A stretch of DNA of 64,000 bases from Calothrix sp. NIES-2098 (GTDB lineage Bacteria > Cyanobacteriota > Cyanobacteriia > Cyanobacteriales > Nostocaceae). The DNA is taken from assembly GCA_002368175.1 (NCBI GenBank), contig AP018172.1:5955001-6019000 (forward strand). Reading direction: 5' to 3'. The notes under the pieces are model-generated. The model saw nothing but the letters and a program-made list of their open reading frames with translations. It was not told the DNA's origin and ran no database searches. Positions 53,898 through 62,095 of the stretch are shown here, in pieces (position 1 is the stretch's first letter; every line of letters begins with the position of its first letter). The position numbers and the translations under genes were made by a program.

Positions 53898-54375
53898 TTC
53901 TGTTAGCGAAGCTTTCAATAGCTGTATTTCTGTTTGGAGACGGACAACTTTTCTCAAGGCTGTTCTAGAGCAGTAATTTATAGGTGCGATCGTATTATCA
54001 ATAATCAACTATTTAATGACAATACTTTACATTACTTCAACCAATTGAGGAAATTTTCCAGATAAATAATTTGATCGCATACTGCCCCATCTGCCTGATG
54101 CCTGAATTTTCAGATATTTTAAAATCTCAGAAAATCTAATTACCTAGTCAAATAGTAGTCAGTTAGTAACAACTTGACCAGAATTAATCAGAATTCTTAT
54201 ATTTACATTAAGTTGCTATTCAGAATTCCATAAACTATAGCAAAATAAAACTACAAGTTTTTCCTAACTAATATATTGGTTGCTGGTAACTCAAACCAGT
54301 AACTTTAGTGTGGTTTGGGTAGTGGATAACTCATAACTAGACTTGACTTACCTGTAGACATTGCGAGGGGACAAT
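53898..54375. other. 478-bp gap
   Basis: AT-rich, no gene or clear structure seen. The last part is the promoter and leader (GAGGGG ribosome site) of the pentapeptide-repeat gene. Confidence 0.4.
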
Positions 54376-54939
54376 ATGGACACAAATAAGCTCCTGAGTC
54401 GATATGCAGCAGGGGAAAAGAATTTTAATGGAGTCATTCTACATCAGGCTAACCTTTCTCATCTTGATTTGAGTGGCATAAATTTTGCAGATGCTGACTT
54501 GAGTGGTGCTGACTTAAGTGAAGCCAACTTAAGCGAATGTAACTTAACTAGAGCAAACCTGACTGATGCAGATTTAACTAGTACCAATCTCAATGGTGCT
54601 AACTTGAGTGAGGTAAACCTGATTGGTGCAGAAATGGGCTGGGCTAATTTAGAGAAAACAAACCTCAGTCGTGCTGATTTGCGGGGTGCAAATTTAGCAA
54701 TGGCAAATCTATTTGGTGCAAACCTTAGTGAAGCAGAATTGAGTGGAGCCGATTTAAGAGGTGCTAATCTAAGAGAAACAAATTTGATTAGTTGCAATCT
54801 TGATGAAGCCGAAATCACTGATGCAGATTTCACTGGAGCAAGCATCACTGAACAAGAGATAGGCGAAAGCATTGTCTCTGTAGGTATATCCCATAAATGG
54901 GTGACATGGGGTAGTAGTTGCACAGTGATTCAAAATTAG
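54376..54939 (+). CDS. Pentapeptide-repeat protein
   Basis: 187 residues from the ATG at 54376 (GAGGGG upstream); the TTG at 54361 would add 5 residues. Residues about 25-160 are A(D/N)LSx repeats (for example ADLSGADLSEANLSECNLTR), about 26 pentapeptides, which form a right-handed quadrilateral beta-helix. It has a short C-terminal tail with no domain and no signal peptide. Such proteins are numerous in cyanobacteria, and the function is not predictable. Confidence 0.88.
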   Translation: MDTNKLLSRYAAGEKNFNGVILHQANLSHLDLSGINFADADLSGADLSEANLSECNLTRANLTDADLTSTNLNGANLSEVNLIGAEMGWANLEKTNLSRADLRGANLAMANLFGANLSEAELSGADLRGANLRETNLISCNLDEAEITDADFTGASITEQEIGESIVSVGISHKWVTWGSSCTVIQN

Positions 54940-55059
54940 TTCTTAGCAAGTGCTTAAAATCTAGAGCTAAACCCTTAAAGACAACCTAAATCTATTAACT
55001 TAACCACAGTTTTCAATTGCGCAAACTAATACCAATTTGCATAAAAATGCGACGTTAGG

Positions 55060-55088
55060 GTAGGGGCACAACAATGTTGTGCCTTTAC
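55060..55088. repeat. GGGGCACAAC-type dispersed inverted repeat
   Basis: A 14-bp stem (55060-55073 and 55075-55088) around a single base, with two G-U-type differences. Same family as 42945-43006. Confidence 0.6.
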
Positions 55089-55207
55089 AAATCATCCAGG
55101 TATTACCAACAATATTTAAATGGCTATCAAGCATTTATATCACAAAATTTTTATAAAATTAGCTTGTTAAAATACTGCGATTTTATGTAAAGCCATCTTG
55201 AGAATAG

Positions 55208-55240
55208 AAAAACTTCCAAGTGTTATTCTTGGAAGTTTTT
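55208..55240. terminator. Bidirectional rho-independent terminator
   Basis: A perfect 13-bp stem AAAAACTTCCAAG (55208-55220) / 55228-55240 with a 7-nt loop. T-runs occur on both strands because the stem ends in A5/T5. It serves the convergent pentapeptide and minus-strand hypothetical genes. Confidence 0.85.
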
Positions 55241-55272
55241 TACTATAAAGCAAAAAGAAAAACTTTGAACTA

Positions 55273-55623
55273 TTAATAAACTAATGGTGTCGCACCCTGC
55301 ATCTTCCTTAATGAATTTATGCAAGCAGGACAATCACAACCAAATAAAGTGGCTGCCATATCGCTTTCTTCGACAGTAAACTCTAACATTGGTACACCAT
55401 CCGCAGATGGTTCAACTTCTGGTTGATATTGAGGAATTTGGGCCAAAACAGAAGCTCTAGCACATACTAAACCAACTTTATGTTTATTACGGATACAGGA
55501 TAGACGATCTGTATTTGCAGGTTTTGGCTCTATAGCTTGGGCTTGATTAATGACGATTCCCGTAGACAATATAGAGCTAATAACTACAGGAGTTGAAAGT
55601 AAGTGCAGTATAAACTTGTTCAT
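55273..55623 (-). CDS. Secreted cysteine-rich hypothetical protein
   Basis: 116 residues. It has a signal peptide (about 1-30; cleavage after NQAQA). The mature part of about 86 residues has Cys at LSCIRNK and GLVCARAS and a C-terminal cluster LFGCDCPACINSLRKMQ. No known family. The CxCxxC group could bind metal or form disulfides. It ends in front of a good terminator. Probably monocistronic, 70 bp downstream of the DUF2934-like gene on the same strand. Confidence 0.65.
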   Translation of the reverse strand: MNKFILHLLSTPVVISSILSTGIVINQAQAIEPKPANTDRLSCIRNKHKVGLVCARASVLAQIPQYQPEVEPSADGVPMLEFTVEESDMAATLFGCDCPACINSLRKMQGATPLVY

Positions 55624-55693
55624 TAGTTTCCAGGTGAAGAATTTCCATTGCTCAAATGAGCCGATTTCATCTTACATTACAAATTAATATTCA

Positions 55694-55981
55694 TCAGGAA
55701 TGTAAGTTTTTTAACCCTGTCAACTCTCTTTCAGCCTGAAGCCAATGTTCCACAGACTTGCCATCTGCATAGCCGCTTTTTTGCCAGATTTCATAAGCTT
55801 TCAAACGAATTGAATCTTCATCTGGGCGATTACTGATAAAATACTCACAGGAATTAGTCGAAAAACTATAAGGATCTGTTCCAAAAAAATCCTGACGACC
55901 CAAAATTTCAGATGTAAAACGGTAACAATCGTGTTTGATTGGACAACTTTGTCCGGGGCACATAATAATATCGTAAGGCAT
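55694..55981 (-). CDS. Small protein with N-terminal cysteine cluster and DUF2934-like tail
   Basis: 95 residues. The N-terminus MCPGQSCPIKHDCYRF has three Cys spaced for metal binding. The C-terminal part RLKAYEIWQKSGYADGKSVE then HWLQAEREL resembles DUF2934 (pattern: AYxIWxxxGxxxGxxxxHWLxAExEL). The first 55 residues are not otherwise recognised. ATG at 55981 with no strong Shine-Dalgarno. Possible metal-responsive or adaptor role; this is inference. Confidence 0.7.
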   Translation of the reverse strand: MPYDIIMCPGQSCPIKHDCYRFTSEILGRQDFFGTDPYSFSTNSCEYFISNRPDEDSIRLKAYEIWQKSGYADGKSVEHWLQAERELTGLKNLHS

Positions 55982-56136
55982 ATATTTTAGCTGTATAAAA
56001 CAAGCTATTTAGAATTTAAATAGAACAAGTGTTGCCGTCTAAATATTTATAATTGATGCACGCTAGGATTTTTTGGAACTCTTCATTGAACAGGAAATAG
56101 AGAAATTTCCTGTCACCTTCTTCGATGAATGCGATT

Positions 56137-57873
56137 TTAACCGTATCGGCGTGGAGTGTAAACGGAGACACTGCCATCACTGCGCTGAATTTTCCGCGTC
56201 TTACTAGAACCAACGAGAATAATTGTGCGCATATCTGCTACTGTTGGCGCTAACTCTTCTAGGTTAATTACTTTAACAGTCTGTCCTGGTCTGCCGAGAT
56301 TTCGTCCTAAGACTACTGGTGTGTCAGGCGTTCTATAGCGCAGCAAAATATTTCTCGCTTCTGTAAGTTGCCAAGTACGCTCTTTAGACACAGGATTGTA
56401 GAAAGCGATCGCAAAATCAGCTTCCGCAGCCGCAGCAATTCGTTGTTCAATAATTGACCAGGGTTTCAAAATATCTGATAGAGAAATCGCACAGAAGTCA
56501 TGTCCCAAGGGCGCGCCAATGGCAGCGGCGGCGGCTTGCATCGCGGAAATACCAGGCGCTACATGAATTTCAACGCTATCCCATTCTGGTTTGGCATGGT
56601 TATCTAGTACTTCAAAAATTGCTGTCGCCATTGCGTAAATACCGGGGTCGCCAGAGGAGACAACAGCTACATATCGCCCTTGGGCTGCCAAATCTAACGC
56701 CATTTCCGCCCGTGCGATTTCTTCGCGGTTGTCAGAATCATGGCGTTGCTTACCTTCCGCGAGGGAACCAACTAAATTTAAGTAAGTTGTGTAACCTACC
56801 AAATCAGTAGCCGACTTGAGAATTTCTCTGACTTCCGGAGACATCCACTCTAGACTTCCCGGCCCCGTACCAATCACAGCTAACCGCCCCCGTGGCTGAC
56901 CAATGGTGCTGGCGTCGATGGGTTCGGGGGAAATAGCGATCGCAATTTCTGTTGCTGCTGTCGAAATTAGCTTTCCAGATGTACCTGTAGCGGCAATCGC
57001 TATAGCTTGGGCGGGGCTATAACCTTGAGATTGTAAGTTTTCTAGTTGATTTGAGGTAAAAAAGCGTGCAGGCACTCCCAACGCGCTAGCAACCGCGTGG
57101 ATTACTGAATTTGCTGCCATATTGATAGGTGCAAATACCCCCGCTACCGATGCAGGCGCAAGTTCCGCAGCTGCTAATAATTGTTGTAGTGAAGCTATTA
57201 CTTCATCATTAGTTGCAGATGCGTTACTAATAGCGATCGCAATTGTCGCTGGATGGTAAACAAGACAATTGGCTGTAGGATGTGACAAGCGATCGCTAAT
57301 TTTAATTGTCAAATTTCCATTAGCATCAATCGGCAATTGGCTATTACTCAACCAAGGTGCTGTTCCTTCCAACTTTACCTGCGCCCCAGCTAGCAAATCT
57401 GAGATAAACGTTTTCGCATCATCTGGGTTAGCCAAATGATATCCAGGCGGAGGAGACAACAACGCTGTCCGAAAACGAATGTCGCCAGTAGTTGTAATTG
57501 CTGCTTTGACATCAAATACCTCAGCAATGCGGCGTGCCAAATCATTCACCCCACTCAGTCCGCCTAACAGTGGAACAACCGCGCTACCATCCTCAGCTAC
57601 AGCTACTACTGGCGGTTCTTGGCGTTTATCGGAAATCAAAGGCGCGAGAGTTCTAATTAAAATACCAGCCGCACAAATACCAATCAGCGGCCTTCCCTCC
57701 GCGAACAACTCGCGCAAAGTTTCACCGAAATTGCTAAAGCTGACATCAACCTCAGAAGTGCGCCCCGCCAAACCGTATAACGTCGCCCCTGGTAGAACGC
57801 TAATAATTTTGCGTGCTACAGTCACACTATTTTGACCAAGTACCACAACAGCAGGTGCAACCTTCGGCATCAT
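56137..57873 (-). CDS. cobJ: CbiG-CobJ fusion: cobalt-precorrin-5A hydrolase/precorrin-3B C17-methyltransferase
   Basis: 578 residues. The N-terminal half (1 to about 310) has CbiG motifs (ICAAGILIRTLAPLISDK, VVPLLGGLSGVNDLARRIA, CbiG C-terminal CKxG-type replaced by later ASVAGVFAPINMAANS). The C-terminal half (about 328-570) is a SAM-dependent tetrapyrrole methylase (LAVIGTGPGSLEWMSPEV, VAVVSSGDPGIYAMA, IAFYNPVSKERTWQL). Both steps belong to the cobinamide branch of B12 synthesis; CbiG-CobJ fusions are typical of cyanobacteria. No other cob genes are adjacent. Divergent from the YgfZ-like gene. Confidence 0.93.
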   Translation of the reverse strand: MMPKVAPAVVVLGQNSVTVARKIISVLPGATLYGLAGRTSEVDVSFSNFGETLRELFAEGRPLIGICAAGILIRTLAPLISDKRQEPPVVAVAEDGSAVVPLLGGLSGVNDLARRIAEVFDVKAAITTTGDIRFRTALLSPPPGYHLANPDDAKTFISDLLAGAQVKLEGTAPWLSNSQLPIDANGNLTIKISDRLSHPTANCLVYHPATIAIAISNASATNDEVIASLQQLLAAAELAPASVAGVFAPINMAANSVIHAVASALGVPARFFTSNQLENLQSQGYSPAQAIAIAATGTSGKLISTAATEIAIAISPEPIDASTIGQPRGRLAVIGTGPGSLEWMSPEVREILKSATDLVGYTTYLNLVGSLAEGKQRHDSDNREEIARAEMALDLAAQGRYVAVVSSGDPGIYAMATAIFEVLDNHAKPEWDSVEIHVAPGISAMQAAAAAIGAPLGHDFCAISLSDILKPWSIIEQRIAAAAEADFAIAFYNPVSKERTWQLTEARNILLRYRTPDTPVVLGRNLGRPGQTVKVINLEELAPTVADMRTIILVGSSKTRKIQRSDGSVSVYTPRRYG

Positions 57874-58074
57874 AAGAATTCTGGAACTCTATATAGATAT
57901 ATTGGAAAACGTCGATATCTTTCAAATCAAACCATAAATCAGGAACGAAGAAGACAATGGGCATGGGGAAGATGAGGAGAAATGACGAATGGCAAATGAC
58001 TGTTGAACCAGTAAAAGATAATTTGCTAAGATTTCCAATGCGAAAACATTGAAACAAAGTAACTCTTCATTACC

Positions 58075-59073
58075 ATGCCAACCTCTGCAATTGACGCTAA
58101 AGACGCAGCAGCTATCCAAGCGGTAAAGGAAGGAGTTGCTGTATGCGATCGCTCTTTTTGGGGACGCATCCGTGTTTCTGATGAAGAACGCCTCCGCTTT
58201 TTACACAATCAAAGCACTAATGACTTCCAAAGTCTCAAACCTGGGCAAGGATGCGATACTGTAATGGTGACATCCACCGCCCGCACGATAGATTTGGTGA
58301 GTGCTTACGTTCTAGAGGATGCGGTTTTATTATTAGTTTCGCCTAACCGCCGCGAATTTATGATGCAGTGGTTAGATCGCTACATCTTTTTTGCCGATAA
58401 AGTGCAATTAACCGATGTGACTGGTGAAACAGCAACCTTTAGTCTCATCGGTTCGGGAAGCGATGCGATTATTGAAAATTTGGGTGCGGGTGCAATTATC
58501 GGACAACCTCACGGCAATCATATTTTAGTCAACGATGGCGTAATTGTGGCGGTTGGTAGTGGCTTGGCTTCCCCTGGATATACTTTGATTTTGCCCGTTT
58601 CCGAAAAACAGAAGATTTGGAGCCAAATTTTAGAATTAGGCGCAGTAGAAGCGAGCGATCGCGCTTGGGAATTGTTACGAATTTTACAAGGACGCCCCGC
58701 CCCAGAAGCAGAACTCACAGATGATTACAATCCTCTAGAAGTCGGTTTATGGCAAACAATTTCCTTTAATAAAGGTTGCTATATTGGGCAAGAAACTATA
58801 GCCAGATTAAATACATATAAAGGCGTAAAGCAACACCTTTGGGGAATTCGTCTGAGTAAACCTGCGGAAGTTGGCGCAACAATTGCTGTAGGAGATGAAA
58901 AAGTCGGCAAACTCACCAGTTACACCGAAACGCCTGATGGTTATTTTGGACTGGGTTACATTCGTACCAAAGCAGGCGGCGTTGGTTTAAAAGTGCAAGT
59001 AGGAGAAACCGAGGGTGAAATAGTAGAAGTTCCCTTTGTTTCTCATGAATATCCTTCAGCACCAGGAAACTAA
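58075..59073 (+). CDS. Folate-binding YgfZ/GcvT-domain protein
   Basis: 332 residues with the GCV_T fold. The diagnostic COG0354 motif KGCYIGQETIAR is present at about 235-246, followed by a C-terminal barrel (HLWGIRLSKPAEVGA). YgfZ-family proteins bind tetrahydrofolate and help assemble or repair Fe-S clusters in enzymes such as MiaB. Start ATG at 58075; the upstream region is AT-rich with no strong Shine-Dalgarno. Confidence 0.9.
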   Translation: MPTSAIDAKDAAAIQAVKEGVAVCDRSFWGRIRVSDEERLRFLHNQSTNDFQSLKPGQGCDTVMVTSTARTIDLVSAYVLEDAVLLLVSPNRREFMMQWLDRYIFFADKVQLTDVTGETATFSLIGSGSDAIIENLGAGAIIGQPHGNHILVNDGVIVAVGSGLASPGYTLILPVSEKQKIWSQILELGAVEASDRAWELLRILQGRPAPEAELTDDYNPLEVGLWQTISFNKGCYIGQETIARLNTYKGVKQHLWGIRLSKPAEVGATIAVGDEKVGKLTSYTETPDGYFGLGYIRTKAGGVGLKVQVGETEGEIVEVPFVSHEYPSAPGN

Positions 59074-59260
59074 CCAACTCACAGCAATTTGCAGTTGAAT
59101 AATTCACTATCAAACTGCAAGACTGTTGTTTCTTCAGAATAATTTAGTCTTCAACGAATGTCTTTCATGCAAACGGAAAGCGCGATCGCTTCATGTATGG
59201 AGAGCATACCGTTATATATAGATAAAATACAATATTAATCATAGATATATCTAATGATTG

Positions 59261-59977
59261 ATGAAATATCACACCATTGATGAACTACTAACCAATAATC
59301 AATCTTGGGTTGCAGAAAAATTAGCCCTAGACGCCAAGTATTTTGAGAGATTAGCCGAGGGACAAAAACCACCTTTTCTTTACATAGGTTGTTCAGACAG
59401 CCGTTTACCTCTGACTAACTTTACTCGCACAGAACCCGGAGAGTTATTTGTACATCGCAATATTGCTAATCAAGTATCGCTAACAGATATGAACTTCTTA
59501 GCGGTTTTAGATTATGCGATTTCTCATCTTCAAGTTAAACACATCATTGTTTGTGGACACTACGGTTGTGGTGGAATTAAAGCAGCTCTAGAAGGAAGCA
59601 CCACTGGAATCATTGATAACTGGGTAAATCCCATTCGGGAACTTTATTTACACAACCTAGACGAGATTAATGCTTTACCAAACAGAGAAGCACGCCTAAA
59701 TCGATTAGCAGAAATCAACGTTTTGGCGCAGGTTAAGAATCTCTACCAAACTTCCATCGTCCGCAAAGCACTCCACGAGCAAAAAGCCCCAAAAATTCAT
59801 GGTTGGGTGCTAGATATCAAAACCGGGCTAATCAAAGACTTAAATGTTTCCACCGTGCAATGGCAATTACCTTCCTGTCCTTTGTTTGCCAAGCCGTCTA
59901 TAATTACTCTGCGTGAGATTCATCCAACAGATGGGGTTGCAGGTTGTTGCTGTGAAGAGACACATCAGCCAAAATGA
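59261..59977 (+). CDS. Beta-class carbonic anhydrase
   Basis: 238 residues from the ATG at 59261 (a TTG at 59258 adds one Met). Zn ligands Cys44 (GCSDSRLPL, with Asp46-Arg48 dyad), His100 and Cys103 (CGHYGCGGI) are all present. It interconverts CO2 and bicarbonate. The length, and the absence of the C-terminal extension of carboxysomal CcaA, suggest a non-carboxysomal enzyme. The tail GVAGCCCEE has three adjacent cysteines, which is unusual. A small repeat-rich frame overlaps its stop by 4 bp. Confidence 0.93.
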   Translation: MKYHTIDELLTNNQSWVAEKLALDAKYFERLAEGQKPPFLYIGCSDSRLPLTNFTRTEPGELFVHRNIANQVSLTDMNFLAVLDYAISHLQVKHIIVCGHYGCGGIKAALEGSTTGIIDNWVNPIRELYLHNLDEINALPNREARLNRLAEINVLAQVKNLYQTSIVRKALHEQKAPKIHGWVLDIKTGLIKDLNVSTVQWQLPSCPLFAKPSIITLREIHPTDGVAGCCCEETHQPK

Positions 59978-60324
59978 GCGATCGCACAGTTATAGCTTGC
60001 AATTATTCTGATTTAAAACGTGGAATTTGCAGTTCAAACATTAAGCGATCGCCTTCACAACCCCATCATTCAACCTCAGAACCTGAAACTTCGAGTTCGG
60101 AACACGGAACTTCGAGCTTGGAACACGAAACGTCGAGTTCGGGACACGAAATGTCGAGCTTGGAACTCGGAACTTCGAGTTCGGAACACAAAATGTCGAG
60201 CTTGGAACACGGAACTTCGAGTTCAGAACATGAAACGTCGAGCTTGGAACACGGAACTTCGAGTTCAGAACACGACACTTCGAGCTTAGAACTCGGAACT
60301 TCGAGTTTAGGCGATCGCGCTTAA
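59974..60324 (+). CDS. Doubtful Ser/Glu/His repeat ORF within a minisatellite
   Basis: 116 codons. Its ATG overlaps the carbonic anhydrase stop (ATGA), and residues about 39-116 are seven-residue repeats of the form TSS(S/L)EHx. Because the DNA unit is 21 bp, other frames (60020-60289 plus, 60066-60278 minus) are also open, so openness is no evidence of coding. If made, it is a low-complexity acidic protein with no fold. Equally likely an intergenic minisatellite. Confidence 0.3.
   Translation: MSDRTVIACNYSDLKRGICSSNIKRSPSQPHHSTSEPETSSSEHGTSSLEHETSSSGHEMSSLELGTSSSEHKMSSLEHGTSSSEHETSSLEHGTSSSEHDTSSLELGTSSLGDRA
60088..60318 (+). repeat. 21-bp minisatellite with 42-bp higher-order period
   Basis: Ten full copies (60088-60297) and one partial copy of a 21-bp unit starting A(C/T)(T/G)TCGAG and ending with GGAACACGA-like sequence. 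Copies mostly alternate TTC and TTG (Ser/Leu), giving a 42-bp superperiod. HIP1-type octamers flank it at 59979, 60046 and 60312. Unit length divisible by three keeps all frames open. Confidence 0.85.
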
Positions 60325-60341
60325 GAATTTCCTCATCAATG

Positions 60342-62093
60342 TTACTGTTCTGAGGAGAGGCGATCGCGGAGATATGCTAAATTTTTACGAACAATAATAG
60401 TATTGGGATGATCTACCCCTAAAGTTCGCTCACAAATCTTCAAAGCTTGCAAGTACAGGGGTTCGGCTTCGCTGTATCTTCTCTGGGAAAAGTAGAGTTC
60501 CGCCAGGTTGTTGAGGCTAGAGGCAATATCTGGATGCTCTTCACGTAGTAGGCGTCGTCTAAGTGCTAAAGCTTGCAGGAATAAAGCTTCGGCTTCAGTA
60601 TATCTTCCTTGAGAGAAGTAGAGTCCTGCCAGACTTGTTAGGCTAGATGCAACTTCAAGATGTTTATCACCCAGCAGACGTTGCCTAAGTGCTAAAGCTT
60701 GCAGGAATAAAGCTTCGGCTTCGCTGTATTTTCCCTGAGAGTGGTAGAGTAACCCCAGGTTGTTAAGGCTAGTAGCAACATCTGGATGTTCTTCTCCCAG
60801 TAGGTGTCGTGTTAGTTCCAAAGCTTGCAGAAATAAAGCTTCGGCTTCGCTGTATTTTCCCTGAGAGTGGTAGAGTAACCCCAGATTGTTGAGGCTAGTA
60901 GCAACCTCTGGATTTTCCTCACCCAGCAGGTGTCGCCATAGTGCTAAAGCTTGGAATAAAAGGGGTTCAGCTTCGCTGTATTTGCCTTGAGAGTAGTATA
61001 GTGCAGCTAAGTTGTTGAAGCTAGTGGCAACATCTAGATGTTCTTCTCCCAGTAGGCGTTGCCTGAGTGCCAAAGTTTGCAGTAAAAGGGATTTAGCTTC
61101 GCTGTATTTGCCTTGAGAGTAGTATAGTGCAGCTAGGTTGTTGAGGCTAGTGGCAACATCTAGATGTTCTTCTCCCAGTAGGCGTTGCCTGAGTAACAAA
61201 GCTTGTCGATAGAGGGGTTCGGCTTCGCTATATCTACCTTGAGATTCGTAGAGTTCCGCCAAGTTATTGAGGCTAGTAGCTAAGTCTTTCTCTAAACCTA
61301 ATTCTTTTTGCAATTCTACAGCTTTGCTTAAATACTCAATGCCTAATTCTTGCTCTTGCTTATAATCTTGAAACTCACCCCGGTTGAGTCTTTTCCTATA
61401 AATATCTCCTAAGCTAAAGTATAAAGTCGCTAAAGTTGCATCTTTAACACCGCGCTGTTCTAAATCTTGAATAAACCCTTGCAAATCTTCTATAGGCAAC
61501 AAATAATCATTGTCATCATCCAAACCTGAAATTTCATTATCCTTAAAAGCAAAACGAATCGCTTCTAATTCTCTACCAGAAACAGTATTTTTCCTTCTAG
61601 ACACAAACCGAAAAACACCATTGCGCCAACTCCAAAAATCAGGTGCTTTTTTAATTAACTCAACTAATATTTGATTAGTCACCCACAAGATAATCGCAAA
61701 AGGAAATGCCCTCAATGCTTCCCTAGTCCACTGTAAATAACCGAAAAAAACCTCTTGCTCGGAACGTTCCTTGCCCAATTTCAGAAAATGAAGCTGTTCT
61801 GCACCAGTTACCGTAATTACTGCTGATTGATGTTGCTGCAAATACTCTTCACTTCTGACCAATTGAGAAATAGCAGCCGTCAAACTCGGCTCATCTCTTG
61901 CCAATGTCACCCGATAACAACGGATTTGTGGCTGTAATTCTGCTTCATACTCAGCAATAATTTCATCACGAAAACTAGCATCATCACAAACAGCAATTAG
62001 CAAATTTAATCGATTGGCTTTAGCCTCAATAGAAATAGTTAAGTAATCATAAGCATCTCTGTTGTCATCATCTGTCACTAAATCTTCATTCAT
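60342..62093 (-). CDS. TPR protein with P-loop-less NTPase-like N-terminus (second gene of NTPase/TPR module)
   Basis: 583 residues. Residues 1 to about 180 look like a degenerate STAND/AAA core: strands LNLLIAVCDD, SAVITVTGAEQLHF and FPFAIILWVTNQI, then APDFWSWRNGVFRF, but no Walker A. Residues 272-565 are seven 42-residue kinesin-light-chain-type TPR units (ATSLNNLAELYESQGRYSEA then EPLYRQAL...). The DNA of the units is nearly identical (60399-61280), which suggests recent expansion. It starts 2 bp after the NTPase gene's stop. It is probably the ligand- or partner-sensing half of a split STAND-like system; this is inference. Confidence 0.85.
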   Translation of the reverse strand: MNEDLVTDDDNRDAYDYLTISIEAKANRLNLLIAVCDDASFRDEIIAEYEAELQPQIRCYRVTLARDEPSLTAAISQLVRSEEYLQQHQSAVITVTGAEQLHFLKLGKERSEQEVFFGYLQWTREALRAFPFAIILWVTNQILVELIKKAPDFWSWRNGVFRFVSRRKNTVSGRELEAIRFAFKDNEISGLDDDNDYLLPIEDLQGFIQDLEQRGVKDATLATLYFSLGDIYRKRLNRGEFQDYKQEQELGIEYLSKAVELQKELGLEKDLATSLNNLAELYESQGRYSEAEPLYRQALLLRQRLLGEEHLDVATSLNNLAALYYSQGKYSEAKSLLLQTLALRQRLLGEEHLDVATSFNNLAALYYSQGKYSEAEPLLFQALALWRHLLGEENPEVATSLNNLGLLYHSQGKYSEAEALFLQALELTRHLLGEEHPDVATSLNNLGLLYHSQGKYSEAEALFLQALALRQRLLGDKHLEVASSLTSLAGLYFSQGRYTEAEALFLQALALRRRLLREEHPDIASSLNNLAELYFSQRRYSEAEPLYLQALKICERTLGVDHPNTIIVRKNLAYLRDRLSSEQ

Positions 62094-62095
62094 AA

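Larger units (their letters stand above)
54940..55272. other. 333-bp convergent gap
   Basis: It contains the GGGGCAC-type repeat (55060-55088) and a strong terminator (55208-55240). No gene. Confidence 0.5.

Noticed and set aside
54459..54923. 154-codon minus-strand frame opposite the pentapeptide-repeat gene
   Set aside because: A periodic mirror of the A(D/N)LSx repeat codons. Regular repeats commonly open the antisense frame.
56016..56213. Short minus-strand frame overlapping the cobJ 3' end
   Set aside because: It overlaps the conserved end of CobJ in another frame and encodes no recognisable motif; kept out of the gene list.
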